This document shows, piece after piece, positions 40,785 to 52,174 of a stretch of 64,000 bases of DNA. Under the pieces are notes generated by a model, which did not search any database, was not told the DNA's origin, and saw only the letters and a program-made list of their open reading frames with translations. Source of the stretch: Tetradesmus obliquus (lineage: Eukaryota > Chlorophyta > Chlorophyceae > Sphaeropleales > Scenedesmaceae); contig CP126194.1 of the NCBI GenBank assembly GCA_030272155.1, forward strand, positions 2,285,501 through 2,349,500, written 5' to 3'. Positions within the stretch are counted from its first letter, which is position 1, and every line of letters begins with the position of its first letter. A program made the position numbers and the translations under genes.

Positions 40785-41267
40785 GTCTATTCGTGGGAGA
40801 GGCAGGTGCTGACGGTTACTTGAGGGGCGTTCAAGTGCAGGCACACGTGACCAGTACTTCGCAACAGCCTGAGGTGGACGCCACGACCAGGTCGGTCTGG
40901 CCGCAATGTTAGTCTTCGTGTGAGCATGTTGCTGGAGTCGTTCATTGACGGAGTGCTCGCCTTAAGATCGAGCACGAGGTTGACGTGTTGCTGTGATGCA
41001 GGGTGTTGCAGGCCTCGTTTTAAAGCGATGTATATGCTCTTGCTTTGGTCTCTCGAGGACTTGTAACGCCAACATTAGCAGTTTCAAGCACGAAACCAAC
41101 GCACGGACCACAGCTTGTCCAAGGCAGGCAGTATCTTTGAGCTCGGTGCGTGTTCGCGCATTGGCAGCCTTGTGCGCTGGCTACGCATCATCAACAGTAC
41201 CTCATTACGCCTGCTTGTTGTCTATTGATCAGGCATTTCTCCTCAACGTGTTCGCAGTGCGGACCTC

Positions 41268-44200
41268 ATGATGACCGTCACAAGGCATTCGGACCCCATG
41301 CAGATGTCCAGAGATGCAGCAAGGGCAGGAGGTGAGCAGCAGACAATCTGAGAGTGAGCCTGTATGTTCCCTGTCGCCTTTTGCAGCTTCTAGTGGCAGT
41401 TTTACGCTGCAGGCTCCTGCACTATTGGCGGTGGCAGTAGTGCATTGATGGGCAGCAGCAGATGCTGTGCTTGCAGCTGTCCTGCTGGCACACCGTCTGC
41501 CTCGAAAATCGCCACCTAATGCTGCACTGTAAGCGGGCTTCGTACTGAGGTTTGAGCACTGACTGGTGTGTTGCAGGCTGGCTGGACTTTTGGAAGTTCT
41601 AGAGCCCCTGCCTGTAACCAGGAGGACTACACAGTATTCGCGCTCGTGTGCCAAATTCACCAGCCGGCATCATATGCATAAAGCCTGCATGCATGGATTT
41701 TTTGGTCTCTTCTTCCTGTTCCCTTCCTTTAGTGCCTTGACCGTGCTTGTTCCTCTGCGCTGCAGGCCTGTCCAACTCCAAACCCGGCTCCCAGCAGGAG
41801 CTCTCCAGCCGCCTGCCCGACTCCGAGATCCGCTCAGTGCTGCCGCCCGACCAGGACAGCAGCAAATCCCCACAGCACATAAACCCCAGGGCTGAGCCAG
41901 GCGGCGGCCAGGGTTTAGATGGATCCATGGGGTTCATAGGTATGGGTGGGGGGCCTGCAGGCAGGCGTGGCGCTGCTGCTGGTGCTGCTGAGAGGAGCCC
42001 TGAGGGCATGGCAACTGCTGTGCTGCGGCAGGGCCAGCAGGGGCAGCAGACTGCTGAAAAGGTGAGCGCATGGAGGATTGAACGATTCAGACGTTTTGAC
42101 TTGGTCAAAGGACACTTTGTGCTATCCAAAGGTGACTACATGGACAGCGAATGTCTGAGAAGGCAGGGTGTGATAGGTGCACTGCTACATGGCTGTTGCA
42201 GCGATGTTTTGGGTGATTTTCTGGAAGTGCTGCAGTTGGAGCCCCATTAGGAGGTGAAAGGACGTGTTACAGAAGGGTTTCTGCAGCTATGTTGCAACAC
42301 GTGTTCCCTGCTGACACCGCATAACTGTGCCGTCCCGCTTTCGCACCTGTTGCAGCTGGCACGGGGCATTGTTGCCATTGGCAGCATGAGCGCCACAAGC
42401 ATCAACAAGACGGCTGCTGCTGTTGCTGGCGCCATCGGCAGCTACGCAGACAACCTTATGAACCAGACTGCACCACTCAGCCAGCCGCTGACTGTGTCCA
42501 GCAGCTACGTGAACAGGTGAGAGTGGCTGTGGTCTGCTTGGCTGTTGGTTTGCTGCAGAACATATGCTTGACTTATGTGTTCTTTCCTGGTGTAGTATCA
42601 GCAGCACATGGAGGTGTTGATGCCATCATCTGCCACAGCTTATAACGCCGTTGATCAACAGCAGAAGCTTGCAAGCAAGCATGGACACCCATAGCCCCAT
42701 TGGTTGCTGTTGCACAGCATAACACGGCACAGCTCTTTATCGATTTGTCTCTGCCCTGCAGGCTGCACTTCATCCAGAAGTTCACGCAGCCCACTGCATA
42801 CGCTGCTGACCTGGCGGCGCAGTATGCGGGCGAGCTGCTGTACTACCTGCTGCAGGCCGCCTGGGCGGTTTACAGCCAGCTGGCTGCAATGAAGGTGCTG
42901 CCACAGATCACCTCAGGTGAGACAGCCATAAAGCTTCCGGCTCTGGAGCTTAGAGCAGCGATGACACCACTTTGGTTACCTGGCTGGTTCATTTGTGCGC
43001 TACTCGCCACTGTCATTCTCAGCCGTGTATCTGCGCTGGTGGTGCTCCTGTCCCAGCTGTGCCAGTTGCTTGAGCTACAACGTCGCATTGTGGAGTGGGA
43101 CAGCATGCTGCATGCACAGCCTGCATCATGTGCCCTGCTGCAGTGAACACAATGTTCCTCTTGCCTGCGCAAGCATCAAGACGGATGAGCCTGGTGTGCC
43201 GCTCAACCCTGTGAGGGGTGGCCTGGCCGTGAACTGGGATAGCATGCTGCATGCACAGCCTGTGCATGTGCCCTGTTGCTGTCAGTACGTTCTTGCCTTT
43301 TGCCTGTGCAGGCAGCAAGACGGATGAGTCTGGTGTGCCGCTCAATCCTGTGAGGGGCGGCCTGCCCATGGCCACTGATGAGCTGGCTGCCTTCAAGCTG
43401 GTGGGGGCGGCACTGCTCATGGCATACGTGGAGGTGGGTGTGCAGCAACCGGGCGCAGCCGATGACTTAGCTTAGGCACTGCCATGTGCAAGGTGATGGC
43501 AGCATTCAAGCTGGTGGGGGCTGCGCTGCTCATGGCATATGTGGAGGTGCGTGTCTGTCCAATGTCAAGCAGGCTTGCAGATACATGGATAAATGCTGTT
43601 GTGCACAAGGCGCACTTGCGGTGTAAATTACTTGCGGGTATCCACTCGACGATGTGCTGACAGCTGTGGCGTGTGTTTCATTGTGCCAGCTCCAGCTGCA
43701 AATTGTGCCTCCGCCAGCTGGCTGGACGCATAGGTACAGGTCACAACTGGCGCAGTTCAGCTGTTGCTATTTGAGCTACATCTGCTGCTGCTGCTGCCAG
43801 GTGTATGATGCGCTGGAGGAGGCTGCTCAGGTGCTGTTCAGGCATGCGTCCAGCGCAGGCCAGCGCTACCTGGCACACAGGTGGGCTCAACATGCAGCTG
43901 CATTGGTTTTGGACGCTGTGATAAGTAACGACCAGTTTAACTAGTCACATGCATTGTTGACTGCACGCTTTATATTTGTTCCATGGTATCTACCTGTTGT
44001 ATGTCTGGCGCAGCTCTGTGACACTGCTACAGCCTTGCACACAGGCCGATGTGATGACCAGGTGCACCTGATCTTTGACAAAGGAGCTCCGCTGCGCAGC
44101 ACATGACATGCTGACACTGTGTACCACAGCTACACGTGTCCGTGTGTTGCTGCTGCCTGTACTGCGTTTCTCACCCACCCACTGTCCCTGCTGTCCCTGC

Positions 44201-44233
<33 letters not shown>

Positions 44234-44411
44234 CAGGCACGGCGGCGAGGCTGCAGATGTGGCCGCTGCCGCGCTGGCTGTCATGGCTGACGCGGTGAGC
44301 CTGCTGCTCAACTGGTTCCGCATCCTGGGCCGCGGCTTCCTCAGCAAGACGGCCACAGGCAGCGCGCGCAGCTACCTGCTGCAGCAGCTGCCAGACCTGC
44401 ACCTGGACTGA
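41268..44411 (+). CDS. Senescence-domain protein (ERD7 / spartin-like)
   Basis: Exons 41268-41331, 41766-42061, 42356-42516, 42762-42916, 43312-43433, 43801-43880 and 44237-44411 give 350 aa in phase. The C-terminal half fits the plant senescence domain shared by ERD7 and animal spartin: ARGIVAIGSMSATSINKTAA, AAFKLVGAALLMAYVE, VYDALEEAAQVLFRHASS and HRHGGEAADVAAAALAVMAD. Family members associate with membranes or lipid droplets; binding by this protein is inference. The N-terminal lobe that plant ERD7 carries before this domain is not visible. Instead there is a Gly/Ala/Ser linker (GGGQGLDGSMGFIGMGG). Exon 1 (MMTVTRHSDPMQMSRDAARA) is the weakest part of the model. Partial copies of exon 5 lie on both sides of it, and of the last exon beyond the stop. 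Confidence 0.75.
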
Positions 44412-45804
44412 TGCAGCAGGCCTTGGTGCTGCTGACATATTTTGAGGAGGCTATGTGGCAGGCCTTGTTGCTGCTCAGATGTTGTGGCCGACTGCAGCAG
44501 TGAGGCAGCCTGCAGCGGCTGCCAGGCCTGCACCTGGACTGATGCGGCAGCTGCCAGCATGAGAGGCCCTCAAAGGGCTGGAGAGTCTGCGGAGTGCCTG
44601 AGGAGGGCCGGTTTGAAGCAAAGGTGGTAGGACGGATTTGTGTGTTTTTGGTTTTGCTGCTTGCAAGAGCTGCTGCTGGGTGGCAGAGCTCCTCTTTCAT
44701 AAAGTAGGCAGCACTGCTTGTGCCAGCTTATTGTGTATGGTATTTATGGTGCTCGCTGTGTTGTGAAGTTGTATTCACGCAGCCAAAGTGATGTGTGGTT
44801 GTGCAGTGCAAGTAAAGCAACATTAATAGTGATGCTGCTGCTGGGGCGTGTTGTTTGCATTTCAGTGAGATGGTTGAAGGCAGTGCTGGGCACAACGTTT
44901 GTGGAGGTGAGGTGCTGCCGTACCTCGAGTTGGTGATACGCTGCTGCCGTGCATGCAGTGCGTGCTGAGCAACACTAGGCCAGGCCATGCCAGTTGAGGT
45001 GTAAGCATAAGAATGCTTGTTACATTTGGTGTCAAGCAAAGACATTTGCAAAGTGCAATGCAAGGCCACCACCAGAAGTAGAGGATGCCAGTTGTGAGTC
45101 ACCTTTCAGTCGCTTCTTTTGTGTAACACTACAGCGCACTGATGCACATACTACATCAACAGAGGCTATTGCCGCCCTGCAAGAACGTGATCTCCGGCTG
45201 CTGCCCCGATCTCCAGAGGCGTGTTGAGGTGTAATCATAAGAATGCTTGTTACATTTGGTGTCAAGCAAAGACATTTGCAATGTGCAATGCAAGGCCACC
45301 ACCAGAAGTGGAGGATGCCTAGCGACTTGATACAGCAAAGCGCCTGAAGTCTCGACACGACGCACCTGAAGGGTAGTATCGGAGAGAGCAGAACAGCCAG
45401 CATGGAAGAGGTGTGTTGACCGTCAGGCATCGGTTGTCCAGCTGTATGCCATGCGTTTCAGGCATGCCCAGCTACTGCTGAGTGTACCTTTTCCTGCTGA
45501 GTGTGCAACTGCGTTCGAGCAAAGCCGCACCGGTTCGCGTGAGCCCAAGGGATAGGTCCGCCGGTGCCCAAAACGGTCCAGTGTTTTCGGCGACTCGTCT
45601 TTCGCGGTTTAGTACCCTGCTGACCTTTCATAAACTTCCTCTAGCCAACAATTTTCATCATTCTTTTCCCGAAGCTCGCGCGTGTGGCATGCTGCAACTC
45701 GCAGCGGTCGACTTGGACTGGTGCTTGATGCGGAGGCTTCGTCCGTGCTGCTGTTACCACGTGCTTCTTGTCATTCTTCATTAAGTACATCTAAATCAGC
45801 TGCT
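44412..45804. other. Intergenic with direct repeats
   Basis: 1.4 kb. It contains a partial copy of the last exon of the preceding gene (about 44515-44549) and a pair of 96-base direct repeats. No gene supported. Confidence 0.5.
44994..45319. repeat. Pair of 96-base direct repeats, period 230
   Basis: Copies at 44994-45089 and 45224-45319 begin TTGAGGTGTAA and end GAGGATGCC, with about four mismatches. The 134 bases between them are unrelated. No inverted termini are seen, so this looks like a local tandem duplication and not an inserted element. Confidence 0.85.
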
Positions 45805-48800
45805 ATGCAGAGGCTGCTGCCTTGCGTTGTGCTTGTGGGCCTCTTGGCTGTTCTTTTTGCAAGGAACAGCAGCGCAGCATCTGCCACCTGCTCCTTGAGC
45901 ATTCAGGGCAGCAAAAGCGGCAACAGCAGCGTTATCTCGGCCGCAAGCGTGTCTTGTGCGGGTGGCAACGTCACCATGTCCCTGAATGAGACGCTGTTTG
46001 GCGAATTCATCCATTCATGGAGCGGTGTCAATATGAACACTGGTGAGCACATGTGGCTGCTTTGCCTGCTGCTGCATGCGGTATGCTGTGTGGTGCATGT
46101 GCGGCTGCTTGCACTCATGCACAGCATGTGGCGTCCACCCTTTTTTAGTGCTGCATGCATGCGTCAGCTACCATTGATCTGACTGCTGACCACCTACTGC
46201 GCTTTGCTGCTGCTGTCCCATGCCCTGTCCCTTTGCCCTCATGCAGGCACCTGCAGGGGTGTCAAGTGCCTGATCACCATATGTGGTGATGCAGTCTTCG
46301 TCAACCCAAAGGTAACTGGGTTGCACTTCCAGAAGGACGTGAATGCCGTGCTGTGCGTCACTGGCAACGGCAGCATCACTCTCCAGGGCGGCAGCATCAG
46401 CAACAACAGCGGCGGCCTGCATGGAGCTCTGTCACTGGACAAGCGCGCAAATGTGACGCTCAATGGCACCACCTGCAGCCACAACTCAGCCAACACGCCA
46501 ATGCTTGCAATGGGAGGTGAGAACACAGCGCCAGGGCTGCTTGCAGCCGCTGCTGTCCCTCCAGCCCTACTCGCATGGCCAGCTGCTTGTAACACGACGC
46601 TTTATACTGTACAGTAATTGCACATGCACGTACCTTCAAGCAGTGCTGGACCAGGAGAGCCCCACCCATACTCTGCTGATGCTCCGAGTGGGCTGCCATG
46701 CAGGCAAAGCTGTCCGGTAGCATAGCATCATGCAATTGACACACATGCGTGTGCTGCAGAAGCAATGTGCCACAACAGTGTGCAGACAGCATGCGCTTCA
46801 AGCAGGCAGGCAGGTTGATGTATGTGCGCCACATTGCATGCGCTTGCTTGTTTTAGCCATACAACAGATGCTTGAGGCCCCGTGGCATGCGCAACAGCAA
46901 TCCTTGCTGGAAGCAGCATCAGAACCTTTTGCATGCCTTCACCTGCATGTGCTTGCACGCGCAGGTAATGCAGCATCCTGTCAAGCACATGGATACATTA
47001 GCAGCACCCAGACACAAATCAATGCATGGCTGCCCATTGCTGCACTGTTGCCTATAGGTTGCGTCATGGTTGATGACAACGCCATGCTTAGCATCATTGA
47101 CGCAACGCTGCACAACAACTCTGTTGGCAACTCCAGCACGGCGCTAGGAGCAGCCATCTCTGCGCAAGGACAGAGCAACGTCACAGTTCACAACTCCACC
47201 TTCACAAACAACACGGTGATAGGCTCTAAGCTAGCCTGCTGCGCAGCAATCTGCGGCAGGGGTGAAAGCATGACACATGTGACGGCATCTCGCTTCGTCA
47301 ACAACTCTGTGTTGACAATGTATGGAGGGGGTGGTGGCATGGGCTTCAGGGATCAGTCCGCGGGAACTTTAGAGGATAGCGTGCTGGTTGATAACAAGGT
47401 GTTTGGTGCGGGTATGACGGGTGGTGATGCTGTTGCTGGTGGTGGTGCTCTCACTGGTGCTGGTGTGGCCCATATTGAGCTGACGCGATGCCAGCTGCTG
47501 AACAACCTTGCTCAAGGAAGCGGCACAGCAGGTTATGCCGGCGGCGCTGGTGCTGCGTTGCGCGACAATGCAACAATGGCGATTCGGGACAGCTTGATAG
47601 CAGACAACCACGGCACGCACTCCGACCTCTCTAGCTTTGCAGCGGGCGGAGGCCTTGCTTTGTTAAATGACAGCTACTGCATGGTATATAACACCACTGT
47701 GCGTAACAACAGCGTAAATGGTTACTTTGCGTTTGGTGGCGGCTTGCTGGCATCCCTGCGCAGCCGCCTTGTTGTTATTGACAGCTTGTTGGATGCCAAC
47801 TGGGCGTTGAGTGAGGTAGTGTCCCCGCAGTTCAGTGCACCGACACACGGGCAGGCTGTTGGGGGAGGCATCTCTACCTCTGACAATGCCACTGTGCAAG
47901 TTTTGCGCACCACAATCCGCAACAACACCGCCACCCGCAAAGCATCTGGCATGGCGTCTGGCGGCGGTGTGTATGCAGCCGCAAATGCATCAGTCACGAT
48001 TATGAGTAGCTGGATCGGCAGTAACAGCATTGTGGGCGATCAGGGGAGGGGCGGCGGTGGCTTAGCTGCAGACGAGGCAAGCACGTGGCATGTCTTCAAC
48101 AGCAGCTTGGTTCAAAATGAAGTGACGTGCCGCAGCGGGGCGCTGGCGGGTGGGGCTGTGGTTGCTGGCACGGCACGCATGCTGCTGGCTGACAGCGTCG
48201 TGAAAGGCAATCATGTGGGGCCTGCAGGCGGCGGCAGTGATGGAGCAGGTGCGCGGTGGAGTGGTTTGGTGACAGTTTGTGTACACACGTTGCAGTGCAG
48301 TCCTGTCGGCTGTGGTGCAGGTGAACTCGCTGGATCATGCACCAGCAGCAGCAGTTGCAGCTGTCATGCCTGCTGCAGAGTCCTGGGACCACAGCATGCT
48401 CACACCAGGCTTGCTGCGCATTGTTATTATCATTGTTGTTTTGTTCTGCAGGTGGCGGCATCGGTGTTGAGGCGCTAGCACAGCTGCAGGTGGTGGGCTG
48501 TACCTTCACCAACAACACCGCGAGTGGCGTGACGTCCAGTGGTGGTGCCATCCAAGCAGGTGCGGCACATGCGGCGGCTGCAGACAAGTGACGTTAGTTG
48601 CGTGCAAAGCGTGCAGCAACGCAATTGACACATTGTACCCAAGTAGGATTGGCTGTAGTTGAGTGCACCCTCAGGCTGCAGCATAGCTCCCAACACCACA
48701 TAGTTGGTGTTTGCAGAACTTATGACAGCAGCGACATTAAAGATGCATACCGCCGCTTGCCTTGAAACTCCACGTGCATGCTGTGTCGCACTGCAGTGCC

Positions 48801-49208
48801 TGCACCTGCCACTGTGTGCTTGCCACCTAATCTTTTCCTGATCCTGTGTGCATGCATATGCCCTGCTGCAGACGGCAACTCCACAGTGTCTGTATCAGAC
48901 TCCACCTTCAGCCACAACAACGCTGCCCAGGGGGGCGGCCTGGCTGGCTCTGCTCACTCATGGAACATCAGCCGCTGCAGCATCACCAACCACAGCGTGC
49001 CTGGCAGGTGCCCACAACATTGTGCCGAGCTTCTTGTGTCGGGGCCTTTGTACAGGGCCTGTACTACCTACCTAGTAGGCAGTTTCTTGTGCCACATAAA
49101 CTCTGCCGCTGTATTGTAAGCTTTGCAGCACTTGCTGCGCGCGGCGCCTATGGTATTGGTGATGACAGTGATGCTGCATGTTGAGCTGTGTGTCCGTCCT
49201 TCTGCAGC

Positions 49209-49265
<57 letters not shown>

Positions 49266-51882
49266 GGCTGCAGTGGCGCTGGACTGATGATCTCAGGCAG
49301 CTCTGCCCACATCATCATCCACGGCACCAACATCAGCCACAACAACGGCTCAGAAGGCGGAGGCCTCTACGTCTTCACGGTGAGCATTGCGGCTGTGTGA
49401 GCCAAACTGCGGGCCTTGCTGGTGCAGGCACAGTTTTGTACTGTCAGCTCAGCCGTGGCTAGCTTAGCTGCTAGTCCATGCATATGCACATGCACACTGC
49501 GCAGTGCACAGGCGAAGGCGCTGCCCACAACAGCATCCATGCTGGATTGAGTGGCCAGTGTTTACACTGCACAGCTCCGCTGATACTAGGCAGGCAACTT
49601 GATGCAACTGCCCTGCCTACTGCGTATGCACATGCTCTCATCCCGCTGCACTCAAACCTGCAGTTTGGACACAGCGATTCTAATGTCAGCGCTGCTGCAA
49701 TGCCTGCTGTGCGCCATCACCTCCCCAATGCTCCATGCCTGCAGTTTGGCCAGCCCTTCCACCTGGACGTCACCGACAGCCGCATCACCCACAACAAAGC
49801 AGCCAACGGCGGCGGCATGCTCTTCCGAGGCGGCAACATCAACCTTGGGCCAGGCGTGCAGCTGTCACACAACAATGCATCGCAGCAGGGAGGTGGCATG
49901 GCCTGGCAGAGTGGCTGCCTTGGTGAAGGAAGCTGCCCCAGCTCTGTGCAGGTCTCGTGTGATGCTGCTGTGCAGAACAACACTGCAGCTGTAGCCGGCG
50001 GCGGGGTGTTTCTGGGTGACTCGAGTCTGGATAGTGTGAGTGTCACGGCAGACTGCATCAAGGCGGCTGCGCAGCACAACAGCGCACCGTTTGGGAACAC
50101 TGACTTCTTCAGTGTGCGAGGGTCATGCAGTATGGGGCAAGTCAGTGTGGGTGGCGGCTGGTGCACGAACTGCGCAGCAAACATGTACTCGTTTGATCCG
50201 AATGGAACCAGCGCGTGTGAGCTGTGCCCGAGCCGTGCTGTGTGCATGGGCGGCGACAGCGGCATTGAACCGCTGCCGGGGTATTGGCACTCGCACAACT
50301 ACAGTACGCAGGTGCATGCGTGCCCCAACCGCGCTGCGTGTCAGCCGGGGTTCCGGGTTGCATCTGCTACTGATCCCGGTTACGTTGACTGGCAGTGTGC
50401 AGAGGGATATGAAGGGACGCTATGCGGGGCCTGTGCAGAAGGGTATGGCAAGCGCAGCACCTTTGTGTGTGGCCGCTGTATGACTCGGCACAAGAGCATC
50501 ATCATGTTTGCTGTCGCGATGCTTCTGATCCTGTCACTGCTGGCGTACATGGTGCATGCGACGTATGTTGACAATAGGGACCTGTTCCCTAAGCTGCGCG
50601 TTTCAGATTGCCTCAAAGTGTTTGTCCTATACTTCCAGTATGCACTGCTGCTAGGCACTTCCACAGTGGACTGGCCGCAGTCAATCAGCGCTGTGCTGTC
50701 AGGTTTAGGGTTTGTGCTGTCTGCTTGCACAGGCCAGGTGATGTCGCTGGACTGCATCCTTGCAGGCACAGAAAGCATGCACATCCCTCTTGCAATGAAG
50801 CGGCAGCTTGTGTACCTCCTCACACCGTTTGGCATGATGCTTGCGCTTGCGTTGGTGTATAGCTTTGCCTGGAGCGTATCTGCTCTCGTGCATTACGCAA
50901 AGCGGCGCTATGGGCTCTGCACGCTGGCCGCATTTGGTGCATGGATGCGTGTGCGTCTGCGCATCATTGTGCTGGTGGTGCTGTTTTTCTACTTCCCTTC
51001 GCTTGTGCGCGTGTCCTGGTCGCTGTTTGCTTGCTTCCCTGTTGACCAGCCAGGCAGCGGGCCGTACCCACAGTACCAGGTCAAGCCAGGTGTGTTTTTC
51101 ACACTAGACATGTCGCAGCAGTGCTGGCAAGGCTGGCACAGGCGCTGGGCGCTTGCTATGGGCATTCCCCTTGTTGTTGTCTTCTGCTTCGGCACGCCGC
51201 TTGCCATTGCGCTGCTGCTGTGGCTCAACCGGCACCGCACACACCTGCCAGACTTCCGGCAGCATTGCGGCTTCCTCTACCGCACCTTCCGCCCTGGCTG
51301 CTACTGTTACGAGGCAGTTGTGGCGTTCACGACAGTGTGCCTGGCAGCTATCAGTGTGTTCAGCACAGCGATAGGGCCATACTACGAATGTGTGCTGTTC
51401 ACTGTGGTGTTTGCCGTGGCGCTGGTGCTGCAGATCTGGCTGCGGCCCTTTGCTTTTGACCGGCTGCATTACATGCAGCTTGCTGCGTCTGGCTGCCTGC
51501 TTGTCACGAGCTTTGTCACGCTCACCTTCTTTAACGTGGACAGGGATAGGGATACTTCTGTGGTGTATAAGGACGTCATGGGTGGCATCATCCTGGCGAT
51601 TAATGCGGCGTTTGTTGGCTCCTGCATTGTGTGCGTTCTGCTGCTGGCTCATGGTGTAGTGCGGCGGGTGCTGCAGCGCCTGCTGACTGCTGAGCTGGCG
51701 TGGTTTGTGCGGCTGCTACCTCGCAGCCTCGTAGCTCTGCTGCGGCTGCCCTCGGGGTACCCGCCGTCTGACCCCTCTGCTCCTTTCAAGCTGCACAAGC
51801 AGCCCTCTGCAGCAGCAGCAGAAGCAGAAGTGGGTGATGTGGAGGCGGATGCGGGTCAGCGGCACGGCACTGGCAAGGACGT

Positions 51883-51915
<33 letters not shown>

Positions 51916-52174
51916 ATACGGGTGGCAGTGGCAGCAGCGCATGCCCAAGGGGCCTCCTAAGGAGAGCAAGGCTGGGCCAGTGCCGGGTGCCGCTGGTGAG
52001 AGGTTCAGTGCGAGCATGGGCAGCGGCAGGGAGAACAGGGCTGGGCCAGAGCCGGGTGATACTGGTGATTGGTTCAGTGCAAGCATGGGCAGCGGCAGGG
52101 AGAGCTGGTACAGCTTTGCTGATGTGGCAGAGCCATACGGTGGCCCGGGGTTGAAGGATGCAGAGGGGCCTTGA
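45805..52174 (+). CDS. Large surface protein: right-handed beta-helix ectodomain, Cys-rich module, multi-TM domain
   Basis: Exons 45805-46042, 46247-46516, 47058-48248, 48452-48559, 48872-49007, 49274-49379 and 49745-52174 give 1492 aa. The signal peptide is MQRLLPCVVLVGLLAVLFA. Residues about 30-880 are beta-helix repeats of the form S.F.NN....GGGG (SNVTVHNSTFTNNTV, DSTFSHNNAAQGGGL, NISHNNGSEGGGLYV, DSRITHNKAANGGGM), rich in N-x-S/T sequons. A Cys-rich module follows (GGWCTNCAANMYSF, CELCPSRAVC, CAEGYEGTLCGACAEGYG, CGRC), like the ephrin-receptor-type GCC2/GCC3 domain. Then come eight or nine hydrophobic helices from IIMFAVAMLLILSLLAYMV to ILAINAAFVGSCIVCVLLL. The cytosolic tail has a 10-Gln run and a duplicated GERFSASMGSGREN / GDWFSASMGSGRES unit. 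Similar architectures are expanded in green algae; adhesion or sensing is only inference. Confidence 0.85.
49210..49263 (+). repeat. (CTG)18 next to a 3' splice site in the beta-helix gene
   Basis: Eighteen CTG units end ten bases before the acceptor GGCTGCAG of the exon starting at 49274. Confidence 0.95.

Noticed and set aside
39269-40912. A 547-codon plus-strand frame as a separate protein
   Set aside because: It reads through ELP4 exon 4 and then intronic CAG repeats. The splice-joined ELP4 model accounts for the conserved parts in the correct phases.
41577-41765. Possible extra exon of the senescence-domain gene starting GCTGGCTGGACTTTTGG
   Set aside because: In the phase set by exon 1 it hits a stop after nine codons, whereas direct joining of 41331 to 41766 stays open. 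Kept as intron, with low certainty.
49669-49744. Possible copy of the last beta-helix exon start (CTGCAG then TTTGGACAC)
   Set aside because: Only about eight bases match the true exon start (TTTGGCCAG). This is too short to separate from chance in TGCAG-rich DNA.
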